Source: Lineus longissimus
Lineage: Eukaryota; Nemertea; Pilidiophora; Heteronemertea; Lineidae
Length of the DNA stretch: 64,000 nt
Direction: 5' to 3'
NCBI RefSeq assembly: GCF_910592395.1
Contig: NC_088309.1
Location: 8,000,501-8,064,500 of the forward strand
The position numbers were made by a program, and so were the translations under genes. Under the pieces are notes generated by a model. The model had not been told where the DNA came from, made no database searches, and saw only the letters and a list, made by a program, of their open reading frames with translations. Within the stretch, counting starts at the first letter, position 1; each line of letters starts with the position of its first letter. Below, piece by piece: positions 10,001-22,218 of the stretch.

Positions 10001-13000
10001 ACAGATCAACCAGCAAGTCATTTATGCAGGAGCCGTCCTGGCCTTTGTCTATGTTCTTATCATATTTGAGGTAAGCAACTTGTATAACCATCTCGTTAGT
10101 TATGTAGGTTGACCTTCCTTGAACATCTTGAACTTGTTGTTCAAGTCCGTGGCTATCATTAAAAAAGGAGGGCACCATTGTTTATACATGTTAAAGGTTC
10201 ATGATACATTTTTATACATGTTAAAGGTTCATGATACATTGTTTATACATGTTAAAGGTTCATGATACATTGTTTATACATGTTAAAGGTTCATGATACA
10301 TTGTTTATACATGTTAAAGGTTCATGATACATTGTTTATACATGTTAAAGGTTCATGATACATGATAATTGATAATTGAATTGGTATTCAGTTATTCCTC
10401 TGTCCTTTGGAAGTTTTATGGCTCATGTTGGCTTTGCCTTGACGCCATGTATGTTGTTGAAAGGTAGAATCAAGTAACATTGGTTTATTATAGTGTCTCA
10501 TCTACTGAGAGGGCCTGAGCCAAACTGAGTTGATGAGACACTCTTTACTCCCATGCTATTGTCCCTTAGTGCTGGACACCAGACCAGAAGGTAGTTTATA
10601 CTCTATATTAACCTAGCTGGTGGCTTACTTACCGGTCAAAATTGAATGAGCTGTACCAACAGGTCTTGACAAACCTTTGAGCTCCTGCTCCTGGCTACAA
10701 GGCAGTCAGGATCAGAATATTGGAGTTACTGAATGTCAGTCAAAGGTGCTACTAGGATGGAACAAATGTCAGTTTAAGGAGCAGGGAGGCAGCGATGAGG
10801 ATGTCTTAGTTTGAAGGAACCAATCAAAAACATACATGTATTTTTCAGTCAAGCAGTTCTCAGGACTCTACATACATGTATGTAGATTATTCTTTGCATC
10901 AATCTGATGATTTCGTTTTACTTTTCAGCTAGTGCACAGGACGATTGCTGCTATGCTTGGAGCCCTTGCTGCCTTGGCTATTCTCTCACTTCTCAATGAG
11001 GTAACTTATAGAATAGTTCTCTACAGACTGACGAATCTTGTCCTTGATAGAAAGATGTCCTCAGGTTCCAGAGTACCTATTTGATATGACTAATCGGTTT
11101 CTAAACGTTGGTGTTTTAGCAGGCAGAGGCGGAAGTGAAATCAGAAGTTTTCATGACTAATAAAAAGGCAATTTTAGAGAATAAATAACATAAAATTTTT
11201 TTGTTTTTCAGCGTCCCAGTTATGATACTCTCGTCAGCTGGATTGACTATGAAACACTGACACTTCTATTAGGAATGATGATTCTGGTGTCGGTCTTCTG
11301 TGAGACAGGTTTCTTCGACTGGGCAGCGTTCCAGGTAAAACCTGTGATGATCGATATAGAGTACTAATTTGTTTTTGCTGATCTGACCTGGCCCTGTTCA
11401 CCATAAAATGACCAGAAAAAACTCCTGACAGTTGCTGATGGTGGCATTCACCCAAATACAGTGTGTCTGGTACAACAGTATAGCAAATTAATTTAATTTG
11501 CTATACTGTTGTACCAGACACACTGTATTTTAGTGGAAGTATAATCTTTACATGACAAACTGCGACCAAATTCTGTCTTTGTGATGTTTGCCCTCCTAGT
11601 CCTGAATAATGATCATGCGGTGTCTGTAACATGTTCCTATAGGTTCACATGGTGCAACCCTCACTTGTCTTGCTAGCTGAGATAAAACAGCATGATCGTG
11701 TTTATTGTCGGTTTGACAGGTTTGATCTTAGGCATACCTCCGTTGTCCATTGATTCATTACTGCCATGTAGCATGCTACTATGTGCGAAATTTCTTGCTG
11801 CCTTTGAAAATTTATGTTAACGGTGCGTGTCGTTCATTTTTCATTTTTACCATTTCAGGCTTATAAAATTACCAAGGGGAATGTTTGGGGTTTGATCACG
11901 ATCCTGTGTTTCTTTGCGGCTATTGTGTCAGCATTTCTTGATAACGTCACCACCATGCTCCTCATGACCCCGGTAACAATAAGGTACATTGGCATCATCC
12001 TTGAAGTTAAAGTTGCATAGGCAATTGCCAAAGACTATCGAAACTGTGGCTCAAGTAAAAATTGGCCTTGACTAGAAACTCCACTGTTGGTTCATAAAAG
12101 GGTGAGAAGAGAAGAGAAACCTCCATGTAACTAATGTACATGTAGTTGTGTTTTAGTTGCTCATATTTCCATCATTCAAATTAAAAATGTTTCCCATTTT
12201 TTCAGGCTGTGTGAAGTGCTCAACCTCGATCCTAGATATGTGCTAATCGCCGAGGTCATCTTCTCTAATGTCGGAGGAGCAGCGACCGCTGTTGGAGATC
12301 CACCGAATGTCATCATCGTATCAAATGCAGATGCAAGCAGAAAGGTACACATAATCCTAATCTATCGGGGATAACCCTTGTGTGATATTGAGGGTTGTTT
12401 TTGATATGACTGGTGATGTGGAATGACATTGACTGCAGTAGGGTACTATTTAGTTTTGTTTGTTGGCTTTGATGAACTTGTTGTCTAGTGATATTCCTAA
12501 TCCAGGCAAAGCTGTTTCTCTTCGACCTATAAATCATACCACAGATAGATCTACTGACAAAAAACCTTCATCTGATTGAGTGTTCTGTCATGAAATAATT
12601 CCAATGTATATCATTCTTTGTCTCTACACATCAACTGCCTGTTTGTCCTCTTTGTCGCTTGGTATAGAACCCTTCGACTGTACCCATTCTGTGATATCAC
12701 TATATAAATACTTCTTGGTTTCTCCAGGGTGTGGATTTCAACACTTTCACCAGTCACCTTGCACTTGGAGTGATATTCATACTCATTGGAACCTATGCAC
12801 TTCTCCGTCTAATGTTTATGAACATGTCCAAACTGAAGAACACAGAGCCGAAAGAGATCATGGGTAGGAATATTGAAAGTCTTCTAAGTCTATGTTGTGC
12901 TTCTTACACCGTTTCTAACCAGTTATGTCATGATAAAACAACTAGAGTTTGGCATCATTTCTTAAAATTTCACATTCTCTCAACTAACTGCATTTGACTC

Positions 13001-15677
13001 CTGAGTTGCCGCAGTTAGCGAATTTAAGGTTTCCTGGGCAGTTTGTTACATATTTTGTGTTTTCAATTCGTCTGCTTTGGTGTGCATGAAAGACCCACAG
13101 GCCTTAATACCAAGTTTGCTTATTCCAGAATTGAAGCATGAGATTGAGATATGGCGACGGGCATGTAACCGCATCACCGTGGCCACAAGAGAAGAGAGCA
13201 TGGTTAAAGCGCTGTTGATGCAGAAAGTGGTAACGTTGGAGACTCTACTTCAGAATAGAAAATCACAAATTAAGTGAGTAGACAGGAGTCTATTTATGTT
13301 GCACCCTACTTTAGTACCATGTGATGTTGGCGAATGCTTTTACTCATTTTCTTGACACAAAGGCCAAACTGCCATCATGTGGCAACATAGCCGAGTGATA
13401 CTTGTGACAAAAGTTGCCACGGTCACCTCTCCTTAGAGAAAGAGTTTTGAAACTATTTGAAGCCAGTTTAGGCACTCCCAAACAGCTCCACATTGCAGCA
13501 AGTTTTTAGAGAATTTTGGAAGTAATGTTTCTTTCTTTTCAGGGGGATAGTCATTAAAGATTTCGAAGAGAGTTTACTGGAAATGAAATCAAAGGTAAGT
13601 ACATACAACAGTATCTTACATTTGGCCTGTTTTCCATGAATGAGCTACATACACATGTACAGGTACCGTAATACTAGGTACATGTATATGCGAGTTTCCG
13701 TCTGCTATTATCATGGCAATGTCTCATAACGTTCAGCTTCTGTTGCTGCACTTAGTGCCCACTTGCTATACAATTACATATATGATGCGTATCTTTTTAG
13801 TTAGACTCATAAGACCTACCACTTCGAAGACATCATGGCCTTTGCCATGATAAACATCATCACTAATTCATTTGTTTCTTTTTTCAGTACCGGATTCGAG
13901 ATAAAGTGCTCCTCGTCAAGACAGGAATAGTCCTCTCTGTGGTTATTGTGCTGTTTTTCCTGTCTTCATTTATTGAGGCTATCCGGCTTTCACTTGGTAA
14001 TTAGTCTACAGTTTGTGATAATGAAATGATAACAGTAAGATTTTACATGTATTGACCCTAGTTTCTTGAGATCAGAAGTATAGTGGTATGTGCACGAGGC
14101 TCGTTATCAGGGGGTTGTGGGTTGGACTTGGAAGGATCACCAGTCTCATCTCTGTTTCCCCTTGTGCAAGACACCTCACCCTACATTACCTCATCCAGGA
14201 GTATAAATGGGGAGTTATTGGAGCTGGGTTTCTTGCTGTAGGATACAGCTGTTGAAACCAAAATAAAATTGTGTTTTTTCTTTTAGGTTGGATTGCTATC
14301 CTTGGTGCGATGTGGTTATTGGTGCTATCAGACTTCCACGATCTCGAGACAATCCTTGACAAAGTGGAATGGGCAACACTCATGTTCTTTGCTGCCCTCT
14401 TCATTCTCATGGAGGTAAGTAGCCCCATTATCAGAGTAAGAATTTTTCGATCTACATGCGTCGGCTCAAGATTCTGGTGTTTTCATGATTTCGAGCGCAG
14501 ATCTTGGGCTTCTGATCAGGATTTGACCAATCAGAGGATATCTGTCATGTTTGTTTGCCATAGAATAATGGGCCTTATTACAAGGCTACTGATTGGCTAA
14601 TACCAGAGTGTAAAATCCAGCATTCCTTATTATTGTGGTAAATGTAGATCCAAAATTCCTTAGAGTCAGTGCTATTGACTTACCTCTTAAAAAATACAAT
14701 CGTCTCATCCATTAAGTGTGAATGCCCATGCAGTACATGACTAGCTTTTATCTCCCACATGTACGGTGAGTATTGAAAAGTAATTTCTTTTCTGTACTGA
14801 TTTCAGGCCCTGAGTGAGATGGGACTGATGGATTGGATTGGCAGTCTGATTGCCTCATGGATAGAGGCGGTTAATGAACAGGATCGCCTGGCAGTGGCCA
14901 TCATTCTCATATTATGGGTGTCTGCGCTGGCATCTAGCTTCATTGACAACATTCCATTCACAACCGCTATGGTAAGCATCAATATTCACATACTGAGAAT
15001 CCTGTCTCTCTGCCATCAATATATACTTTGCGAGATGGTCTTCAAGCTCAGTTTCTGATGTAGATTCCTAAGTCTTCTAATGTCCTTTCTGATAAAAAAC
15101 CCCAAAGTTCAATGAAATCTGACCATTAGTTTGGCCCCAGAACCAAAAAGAACTAGCATTTCCTTGCCCTTTTCAGGTTCCAGTTCTAATCCAGCTGGGA
15201 GAGGACCCCAAGCTCAACCTGCCCTTCATGCCTCTCGTCTGGGCATTGGCATTTGGTACATGTCTTGGTGGCAATGGTACCCTGATTGGTGCATCGGCTA
15301 ACGTAGTGTGTGCTGGAATAGCAGAGCAGCATGGCTATGGATTTAGCTTTGTTCAGTTCTTTAAGTAAGTATTTCAATGAAAGAGAGCAATGAATAAGAC
15401 AATAGTGGCATTCACTCTGGGTGTGTAAATACTGAGATCAACAACGAGAAACTGTAGTATAATAGTATAGCTTACTTTAAACTAGAATTAGACTGATAAA
15501 AGAGTAATAAATCTGTAGTTGTATTTGGAAGAGACTGGGGAAAATGTGTAATTTTATCTATTTCTTCCTCTCCTCCATTTCAGAATTGGTTTCCCCATGA
15601 TGTTGATGACAGTGTGTATGGCCATGGTTTACCTCCTCATCTGCCACTGTACACCGATAGCTTGGAACTACTCGTGA
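7020..15677 (+). CDS. OCA2: P protein / OCA2 melanosomal anion transporter, 18 coding exons
   Basis: Coding exons: 7020-7255, 7451-7589, 8086-8161, 8582-8712, 9449-9528, 9911-10070, 10929-11000, 11212-11334, 11859-11983, 12206-12344, 12728-12863, 13129-13273, 13543-13594, 13888-13996, 14287-14414, 14807-14971, 15177-15364, 15584-15677. All phases join, giving 765 aa (human 838). The N-tail has an acidic dileucine EDTPLL (61-66), the sorting-signal type used by this family. TM1 (about 110-130) is followed by a luminal loop with NFT and NLT sequons, then the ion-transporter core: [20 protein letters not shown] (exons 9-10), [22 protein letters not shown], a second repeat with [11 protein letters not shown], and [21 protein letters not shown] near the C-end. 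In vertebrates OCA2 mediates melanosomal chloride conductance and raises luminal pH for pigment synthesis. Its role here is inferred from homology. No broken residues were seen. Confidence 0.95.
7689..7722 (+). mobile_element. Solitary end fragment of the CAGTAGAACCTC MITE family
   Basis: CAGTAGAACCTCCCCTCAGG followed by a GACACG-like segment resembles one terminal inverted repeat of the MITE seen intact at 4922, 5833 and 42539. No second end is visible. It lies in OCA2 intron 2. Confidence 0.4.
10181..10364 (+). repeat. 31-bp minisatellite, six copies, OCA2 intron 6
   Basis: Six head-to-tail copies start at 10181, 10211, 10242, 10273, 10304 and 10335. The unit begins TTTATACATGTTAAAGGTTC and closes with ATGATACATTG; the first copy lacks one base. 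Copies are almost identical, so the array is young or homogenised. It starts 110 bases after the exon 6 donor. Confidence 0.9.
11454..11530. repeat. 77-bp perfect palindrome, OCA2 intron 8
   Basis: The 38 bases 11454-11491, beginning AAATACAGTGTGTCTGG, are followed by a single centre base at 11492 and then their exact reverse complement to 11530. Identity stops abruptly at 11453/11531. No target-site duplication or coding capacity is seen. Confidence 0.9.
14079..14240 (+). mobile_element. tRNA-derived SINE-like relic, OCA2 intron 14
   Basis: GGGGGTTGTGGGTTGGACTT resembles a decayed pol III B box (GGTTCGAnTCC type). It is followed by TGTGCAAGACACCTCACC, CTACATTACCTCATCCAGG and AGTATAAATGGGGAG, the pattern of the conserved segment in many animal tRNA-SINEs (CCAGGTGTAAATGGG). 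The relic ends less than 60 bases before the exon 15 acceptor. Assignment is by pattern only. Confidence 0.4.
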
Positions 15678-15891
15678 GCAGAGTGATGATAATGGACTGT
15701 GTTATCAAAGCAGTCAAAGACTCTGAGTAGAGGACGGGACCCAGGCCCCCCAATCAATAGAATTGCATGGTCGAATCAAAGATTTTTCAAAATGTTGACA
15801 TTTTATGGTCAATTTCAAGGATTTTTCTAAAATTAGGGAAGGGGATATCAAGCTGGCATTGCCTGCCCTCTCTTTGATCCATGCCTGGGGG

Positions 15892-16140
15892 CTTATAGAC
15901 ATTCCGCAGTTATATTTGAGTGGACAATCTTCACTGGGGACTTGTAGACATTCCTCAGTGATACTTGAGTGGGCAATCTTCACTGGGGGGCTTATAGACA
16001 TTCCTCAGTGATACTTGAGTGGGCAATCTTCACTGGGGGGCTTATAGACATTCCTCAGTTATACTTGAGTGGACAATCTTCACTGGGGGGCTTATAGACA
16101 TTCCTCAGTGATACCTGTGTGGACAATCTTCACTGGGGGA
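15892..16140 (+). repeat. 50-bp tandem repeat, five copies, in OCA2 3' UTR
   Basis: Units start CTTATAGACATTCCTCAGTG at 15892, 15941, 15991, 16041 and 16091 and end in CAATCTTCACTGGGG. Spacing is 49, 50, 50 and 50 bp. The copies differ by a few substitutions, the first being the most diverged. Confidence 0.85.
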
Positions 16141-17227
16141 CTGTCCACTACTGTGCCAGACTTTAGATTTTGGTGATGTTTTAGGGTTGTTCATTTACTC
16201 AAGCACTGTGAGCTGACTTGAAAACTGTTCCTTTGGTACACATTGATATGTAATTGATGTATGATTTATTGTATGAATTGCAAATGAATTCAGAATTCAT
16301 TGACGAGAGTGTTGTAGGACCACATAATTTCATATTGTACATTTATGTCATATATGTACATGGCAAATGATACAAACATTTGTGGACCAAAATGATTTGT
16401 TGTTGGTAAAGTTATATATCCTATATGTTGTATTACCATTCTACCATAATAATGTTCTAGTACTCCTAACACTATTTTCAAAGCTGAGATTCTAATAATT
16501 ACTTTAAGAGATTTAGATAATGCAAAGCAAACCAATACAAATGTATACCGGTAATGTATAATGTATAATAATTGTTGGAACTTGTTTAAACTTGCTAGGC
16601 ATTTGGACAGGGTAGGTACTTTATGCAGTTTGCCTCTCAACTTTTGACGGTGCTAATATATTGAAGAGAAGCTATAAATTGGATAACGGACTGTGATATG
16701 ATTTACAGGGAGATGATTTTTTTTTTATTAAGCGTGGAACTTTCATAAAATAACACTTTTCATGGCTTATCTTTAATTTCTATTTAAATTGACACATTGT
16801 ACACACTTGTTTTGATGCACTTTTGTGAGAGGTGTCGGATGCCATCTCACCAATTTTTCATGGCAAGAATTCATACCTCCAACACCACATGATTCTTTAA
16901 GCTCTTCTCATTGGCCGAGAATTGTGTTTGTATTCCTCAAGGCAAGAACTATTAGTTCTTGATCAAATGAATGCCATGATTTAGGTTGGGAAAGGGCAGG
17001 TAATTGACTGTATCATATTTTGAAGATTAAGAGATTTTTGTCAGGTTTAATGGTGCCTGTGAATTTGCTTTGGTGCATGAATTTTTTCTCGGTGAATACT
17101 GTGGTTGTGCAGTAGAATTTTGCAACATATTAGACGACTAGTTGACACGGTTATTGTGTTAGTATCTATTTTTGCAAGGAGATTGTACATTTTATTGAGC
17201 AATCTTGTATATGCTAGATTACAAAAT

Positions 17228-17233
17228 AATAAA
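17228..17233 (+). terminator. OCA2: Candidate polyadenylation signal for OCA2
   Basis: AATAAA within AAAATAATAAATGTG, about 1.55 kb after the stop codon and just before the satellite begins. It is the first canonical plus-strand hexamer I found after the stop. Confidence 0.4.
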
Positions 17234-17408
17234 TGTGCTGTTTTGAAATTTCATTCTTACCAGTTCCTTTTGTCCTCCCCTCAATTCAAATACACAAACA
17301 TGTGTTTTGTGGGGTGTAAAAATGTACCAAACTACTTCCTGTTCCTCCCACTATAGGCCTTGTTGAGCACAGTGACCACAAAACGACTCATCTTTATCAT
17401 TGCTCTGT

Positions 17409-20400
17409 TCACAAGTCTGAAGACATTTGGCTGTCGTGAGGAATATGGCAATTGTGCCACAGAGCAATCGGTGTTGAGGATCATTAGATGGACAATGTCA
17501 CATACAGTTCATAATGGGGGAGACAGAACAATCACAAGAGACATTCTATCATGAGGAATACGGGAATCATGCCACAGAGCAATGGATGTCGGGGATCATT
17601 AGATGGACAATGTCTCATACAGCTCATAATGGGGGAGACAGAACAACCACAAGAGACATTCTATCATGAGGGATATGGGAATCATACCACAGAGCAATGG
17701 ATGTCGGGGATCATTAGATGGACAATGTCTCATACAACTCATAATGGGGAGACAGAACAATCATGAAAGACATTCTGTCATGAGAAATACGGGAATCATG
17801 CCACAGAGCAATGGATGTCGGGGATCATTAGATGGACAATGTATCATACAGCTCATAATGGGGGAGACAGAACAATCACAAGAGACATTCTGCCATGAGG
17901 AATAATATGGGAATCATGCCACAGAGCAATGGATGTCGGGGATCATTAGATGGGAAATGTCTCATACATCTCATAATGGGGGAGACAGAACAATCATGAA
18001 AGACATTCTATCATGAGGAATACGGGAATCATGCCACAGAGCAAGGGGTGTCCGGGATCGTTAGATGGGCAATGTCACATACAGCTCACAATAGGGAGAC
18101 AGAACCATCACAAGAGACATTCTATCATGAGGAATACGGGAATCATACCACAGAGCTATGGGTGTCAGGGATCATTAGATGGGAAATGTCTCATACAGCT
18201 CATAATGGGGGAGACAGAACAATCACAAGAGACATTCTATCATGAGGAATACGGGAATCATGCCACAGAGCAATGGATGTCGGGGATCATTAGATTGGCA
18301 ATGTCTCATACAGCTCATAATGGGGGAGACAGAACAATCACAAGAAAGACATTCTGTCATGAGGAATATGGGAATCATGCCACAGAGCAATGGATGTCGG
18401 GGATCATTAGATGGGCAATGTCTCATACAGCTCATAATGGGGGAGACAGAACAATCAAGAAAGACATTCTGTCATGAGGAATATGGGAATCATGCCACAG
18501 AGCAATGGGTGTCAGGGATCATTAGATGGACAATGTCTCATACAGCTCATAATTGGGGAGACAGAACAATCACAAGAGACATTCTATCATAAGGATTACT
18601 GGAATCAAGCCACAAAGCAATGGATGTCGGGGATCATTAGATGGGAAATGTCTCATACATCTCATAATGGGGGAGACAGAACAATCATGAAAGACATTCT
18701 AACATGAGGGATAGGGGAATCATGCCACAGAGCAATGGATGTCGGGGATCATTAGATGAACAATGTCTCATACAGCTCATAATGGGGGAGACAGAACAAT
18801 CACAAGAGACATTCTATCATGAGGAATACGGGAATCATGCCACAGAGCAATGGATGTCGGGGATCATTAGATGGACAATGTCTCATACAGCTCATAATGG
18901 GGGAGACAGAACAATCACAAGATACATTCTATCATGAGGAATACGGGAATCATGCCACAGAGCAATGGATGTCAGGAATCATTAGATGGACAATGTCTCA
19001 TACAGCTCATAATGGGGGAGACAGAACAACTACAAGAGACATTCTATCATGAGGAATACGGGAATCATGCCACAGAGCTATGGGTGTCAGGGATCATTAG
19101 ATGGACAATGTCTCATACAGCTCATAATGGGGGAGACAGAACAATCACAAGATACATTCTATCATGAGGAATACGGGAATCATGCCACAGAGCAATGGAT
19201 GTCAGGAATCATTAGATGGACAATGTCTCATACAGCTCATAATGGGGGAGACAGAACAACTACAAGAGACATTCTATCATGAGGAATACAGGAATCATAC
19301 CACAGAGCAATGGGTGTCGGGGATCATTAGATGGACAATGTCACATACAGCTCATAATGGGGGAGACAACTACGACAAGAGACATTCTATCATGAGGATT
19401 ACTGGAATCAAGCCACAGAGCAATGGATGTCGGGGATCATTAGATGGGCAATGTCTCATACAGCTCATAATGGGGGAGACAGAACAACTACAAGAGACAT
19501 TCTATCATGAGGGATACATGAATCATACCACAGAGCAATGGATGTCGGGGATCATTAGATGGACAATGTCTCATACAGCTCATAATGGGGGAGACAGAAC
19601 AATCACAAGAGACATTCTAACATGAGGAATACGGGAATCATGCCACAGAGCAATGGATGTCGGGGATCATTAGATGGACAATGCCTCATACAGCTCATAA
19701 TGGGGGAGACAGAACAACCAAGAGATATTCTATCATGAGGAATACGGGAATCATGCCACAGAGCAATGGATGTCGGGGATCATTAGATGGACAATGTCTC
19801 ATACAGCTCATAATGGGGGAAACAGAACAACTACAAGAGACATTCTATCATGAGGGATACATGAATCATACCACAGAGCAATGGATGTCGGGGATCATTA
19901 GATGGACAATGTCTCATACAGCTCATAATGGGGGAGACAACAACGACAAGAGACATTCTATCATGAGGATTACTGGAATGAAGCCACAGAGCAATGGATG
20001 TCGGGGATCATTAGATGGGAAATGTCTCATACATCTCATAATGGGGGAGACAGAACAATCATGAAAGACATTCTATCATGAGGAATACGGGAATCATGCC
20101 ACAGAGCAATGGGTGTCAGGGATCGTTAGATGGGCAATGTCACATACAGCTCACAATAGGGGAGACAGAACCATCACAAGAGACATTCTATCATGAGGAA
20201 TACGGGAACCATGCCACAGATCAATGGATGTCAGGGATCATTAGATGTGCAATGTCTCATACAGCTCATAATGGGGGAGACAGAACAATCACAAGATACA
20301 TTCTATCATGAGGAATACGGGAATCATGCCACAGAGCAATGGATGTCAGGAATCATTAGATGGACAATGTCTCATACAGCTCATAATGGGGGAGACAGAA

Positions 20401-21855
20401 CAACTACAAGAGACATTCTATCATGAGGAATACAGGAATCATACCACAGAGCAATGGGTGTCGGGGATCATTAGATGGACAATGTCACATACAGCTCATA
20501 ATGGGGGAGACAACTACGACAAGAGACATTCTATCATGAGGATTACTGGAATCAAGCCACAGAGCAATGGATGTCGGGGATCATTAGATGGGCAATGTCT
20601 CATACAGCTCATAATGGGGGAGACAGAACAACTACAAGAGACATTCTATCATGAGGGATACATGAATCATACCACAGAGCAATGGATGTCGGGGATCATT
20701 AGATGGACAATGTCTCATACAGCTCATAATGGGGGAGACAGAACAATCACAAGAGACATTCTAACATGAGGAATACGGGAATCATGCCACAGAGCAATGG
20801 ATGTCGGGGATCATTAGATGGACAATGCCTCATACAGCTCATAATGGGGGAGACAGAACAACCAAGAGATATTCTATCATGAGGAATACGGGAATCATGC
20901 CACAGAGCAATGGATGTCGGGGATCATTAGATGGACAATGTCTCATACAGCTCATAATGGGGGAAACAGAACAACTACAAGAGACATTCTATCATGAGGG
21001 ATACATGAATCATACCACAGAGCAATGGATGTCGGGGATCATTAGATGGACAATGTCTCATACAGCTCATAATGGGGGAGACAACAACGACAAGAGACAT
21101 TCTATCATGAGGATTACTGGAATCAAGCCACAGAGCAATGGATGTCGGGGATCATTAGATGGGAAATGTCTCATACAGCTCATAATGGGGGAGACAGAAC
21201 AATCACAAGAGACATTCTATCATGAGGAATACGGGAATCATGCCACAGAGCAATGGATGTCGGGGATCATTAGATGGACAATGTCTCATACAGCTCATAA
21301 TGGGGGAGACAGAACAACCAAGAGATATTCTATCATGAGGAATACGGGAATCATGCCACAGAGCAATGGATGTCGGGGATCATTAGATGAACAATGTCAC
21401 ATACAGCTCATAATGGGGGAGACAGAACAATCACAAGAGACATTCTATCATGAGGAATACGGGAATCATACCACAGAGCAATGGGTGTCAGGGATCGTTA
21501 GATGGGCAATGTCTCATACAGCTCATAATAGGGGAGACAGAACAATCACAAGAGACATTCTATCATGAGGAATACGGGAATCATGCCACAGAGCAATGGA
21601 TGTCGGGGATCATTAGATGGACAATGTCTCATACAGCTCATAATGGGGGAGACAGAACAATCACAAGAGACATTCTATCATGAGGAATACGGGAATCATG
21701 TCACAGAGCAATGGATGTCGGGGATCATTAGATGGACAATGTCTCATACAGCTCATAATGGGGGAGACAGAACAATCACAAGAGACATTCTGTCATGAGG
21801 AATACGGGAATCATGCCACAGAGCAATGGATGTCGGGGATCATTAGATGGACAAT
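17409..21855 (+). repeat. 115-bp satellite array, left arm (~38 monomers)
   Basis: Head-to-tail monomers of 115 bp (a few 112-118). Each contains GGAATCATGCCACAGAGCAA, GGGGATCATTAGATGG, AATGTCTCATACAGCTCATA, GGGGGAGACAGAACAATCAC and AAGAGACATTCTATCATGAG. AATGTCTC and GAGACATT form an 8-bp inverted repeat inside each monomer. The first monomer, near 17409-17550, is the most diverged, as usual at array edges. Because 115 is not a multiple of three, the array reads as overlapping ORFs of 77 codons or more in rotating frames; these are not genes. The block at about 19140-20030 is repeated almost exactly at 20284-21174, an offset of 1144 bp. The right end is cut by a transposon at 21856. Confidence 0.97.
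21853..21855. other. Target-site duplication (left), AAT
   Basis: AAT precedes the left terminal repeat and AAT follows the right end (24705-24707). Removing the element and one AAT restores an intact satellite monomer reading GATGGACAATGTCTTATAC. A 3-bp duplication is the Harbinger hallmark. Confidence 0.85.
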
Positions 21856-22218
21856 GGGTGAGGTCAAATCTCAGAGTTAACTCTACACCTAGATTATCCA
21901 AGTGTAATCTCTGTGAAAAGTGTTAACCTGAACCCTAGACACCAAGTTCAGGTTAACACCTTGGTGACACCTGGGTTACACCAAGATTACACTTGAATAA
22001 TACTTTCCTAACACCTTCTAGATACTTTACTTCTACATGGGCAAGGTGCCAAGCCTGGCACATGTCAGTGGTAAATAATCCATGCCACAGTTACATAATG
22101 ATGTTAGTTTCACTTGGTTTCCTGGTTGCACAGGTCTGGCACTTTGCCCATGTTGAAGAGAGGTTGAATTGGACTATGCGTAGATCTTTAGTGTAAGTCT
22201 GTCATCTGAGCAGTCATC

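Larger units (their letters stand above)
15678..17250 (+). other. OCA2: OCA2 3' UTR (inferred) with no further coding sequence
   Basis: From the TGA at 15675-15677 to the first clear AATAAA at 17228-17233 no coding sequence is recognisable. ORFs at 15805-16011 plus and 15714-16001 minus are read from a tandem repeat. The minus ORF at 16290-16640 has no family resemblance. Confidence 0.45.
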
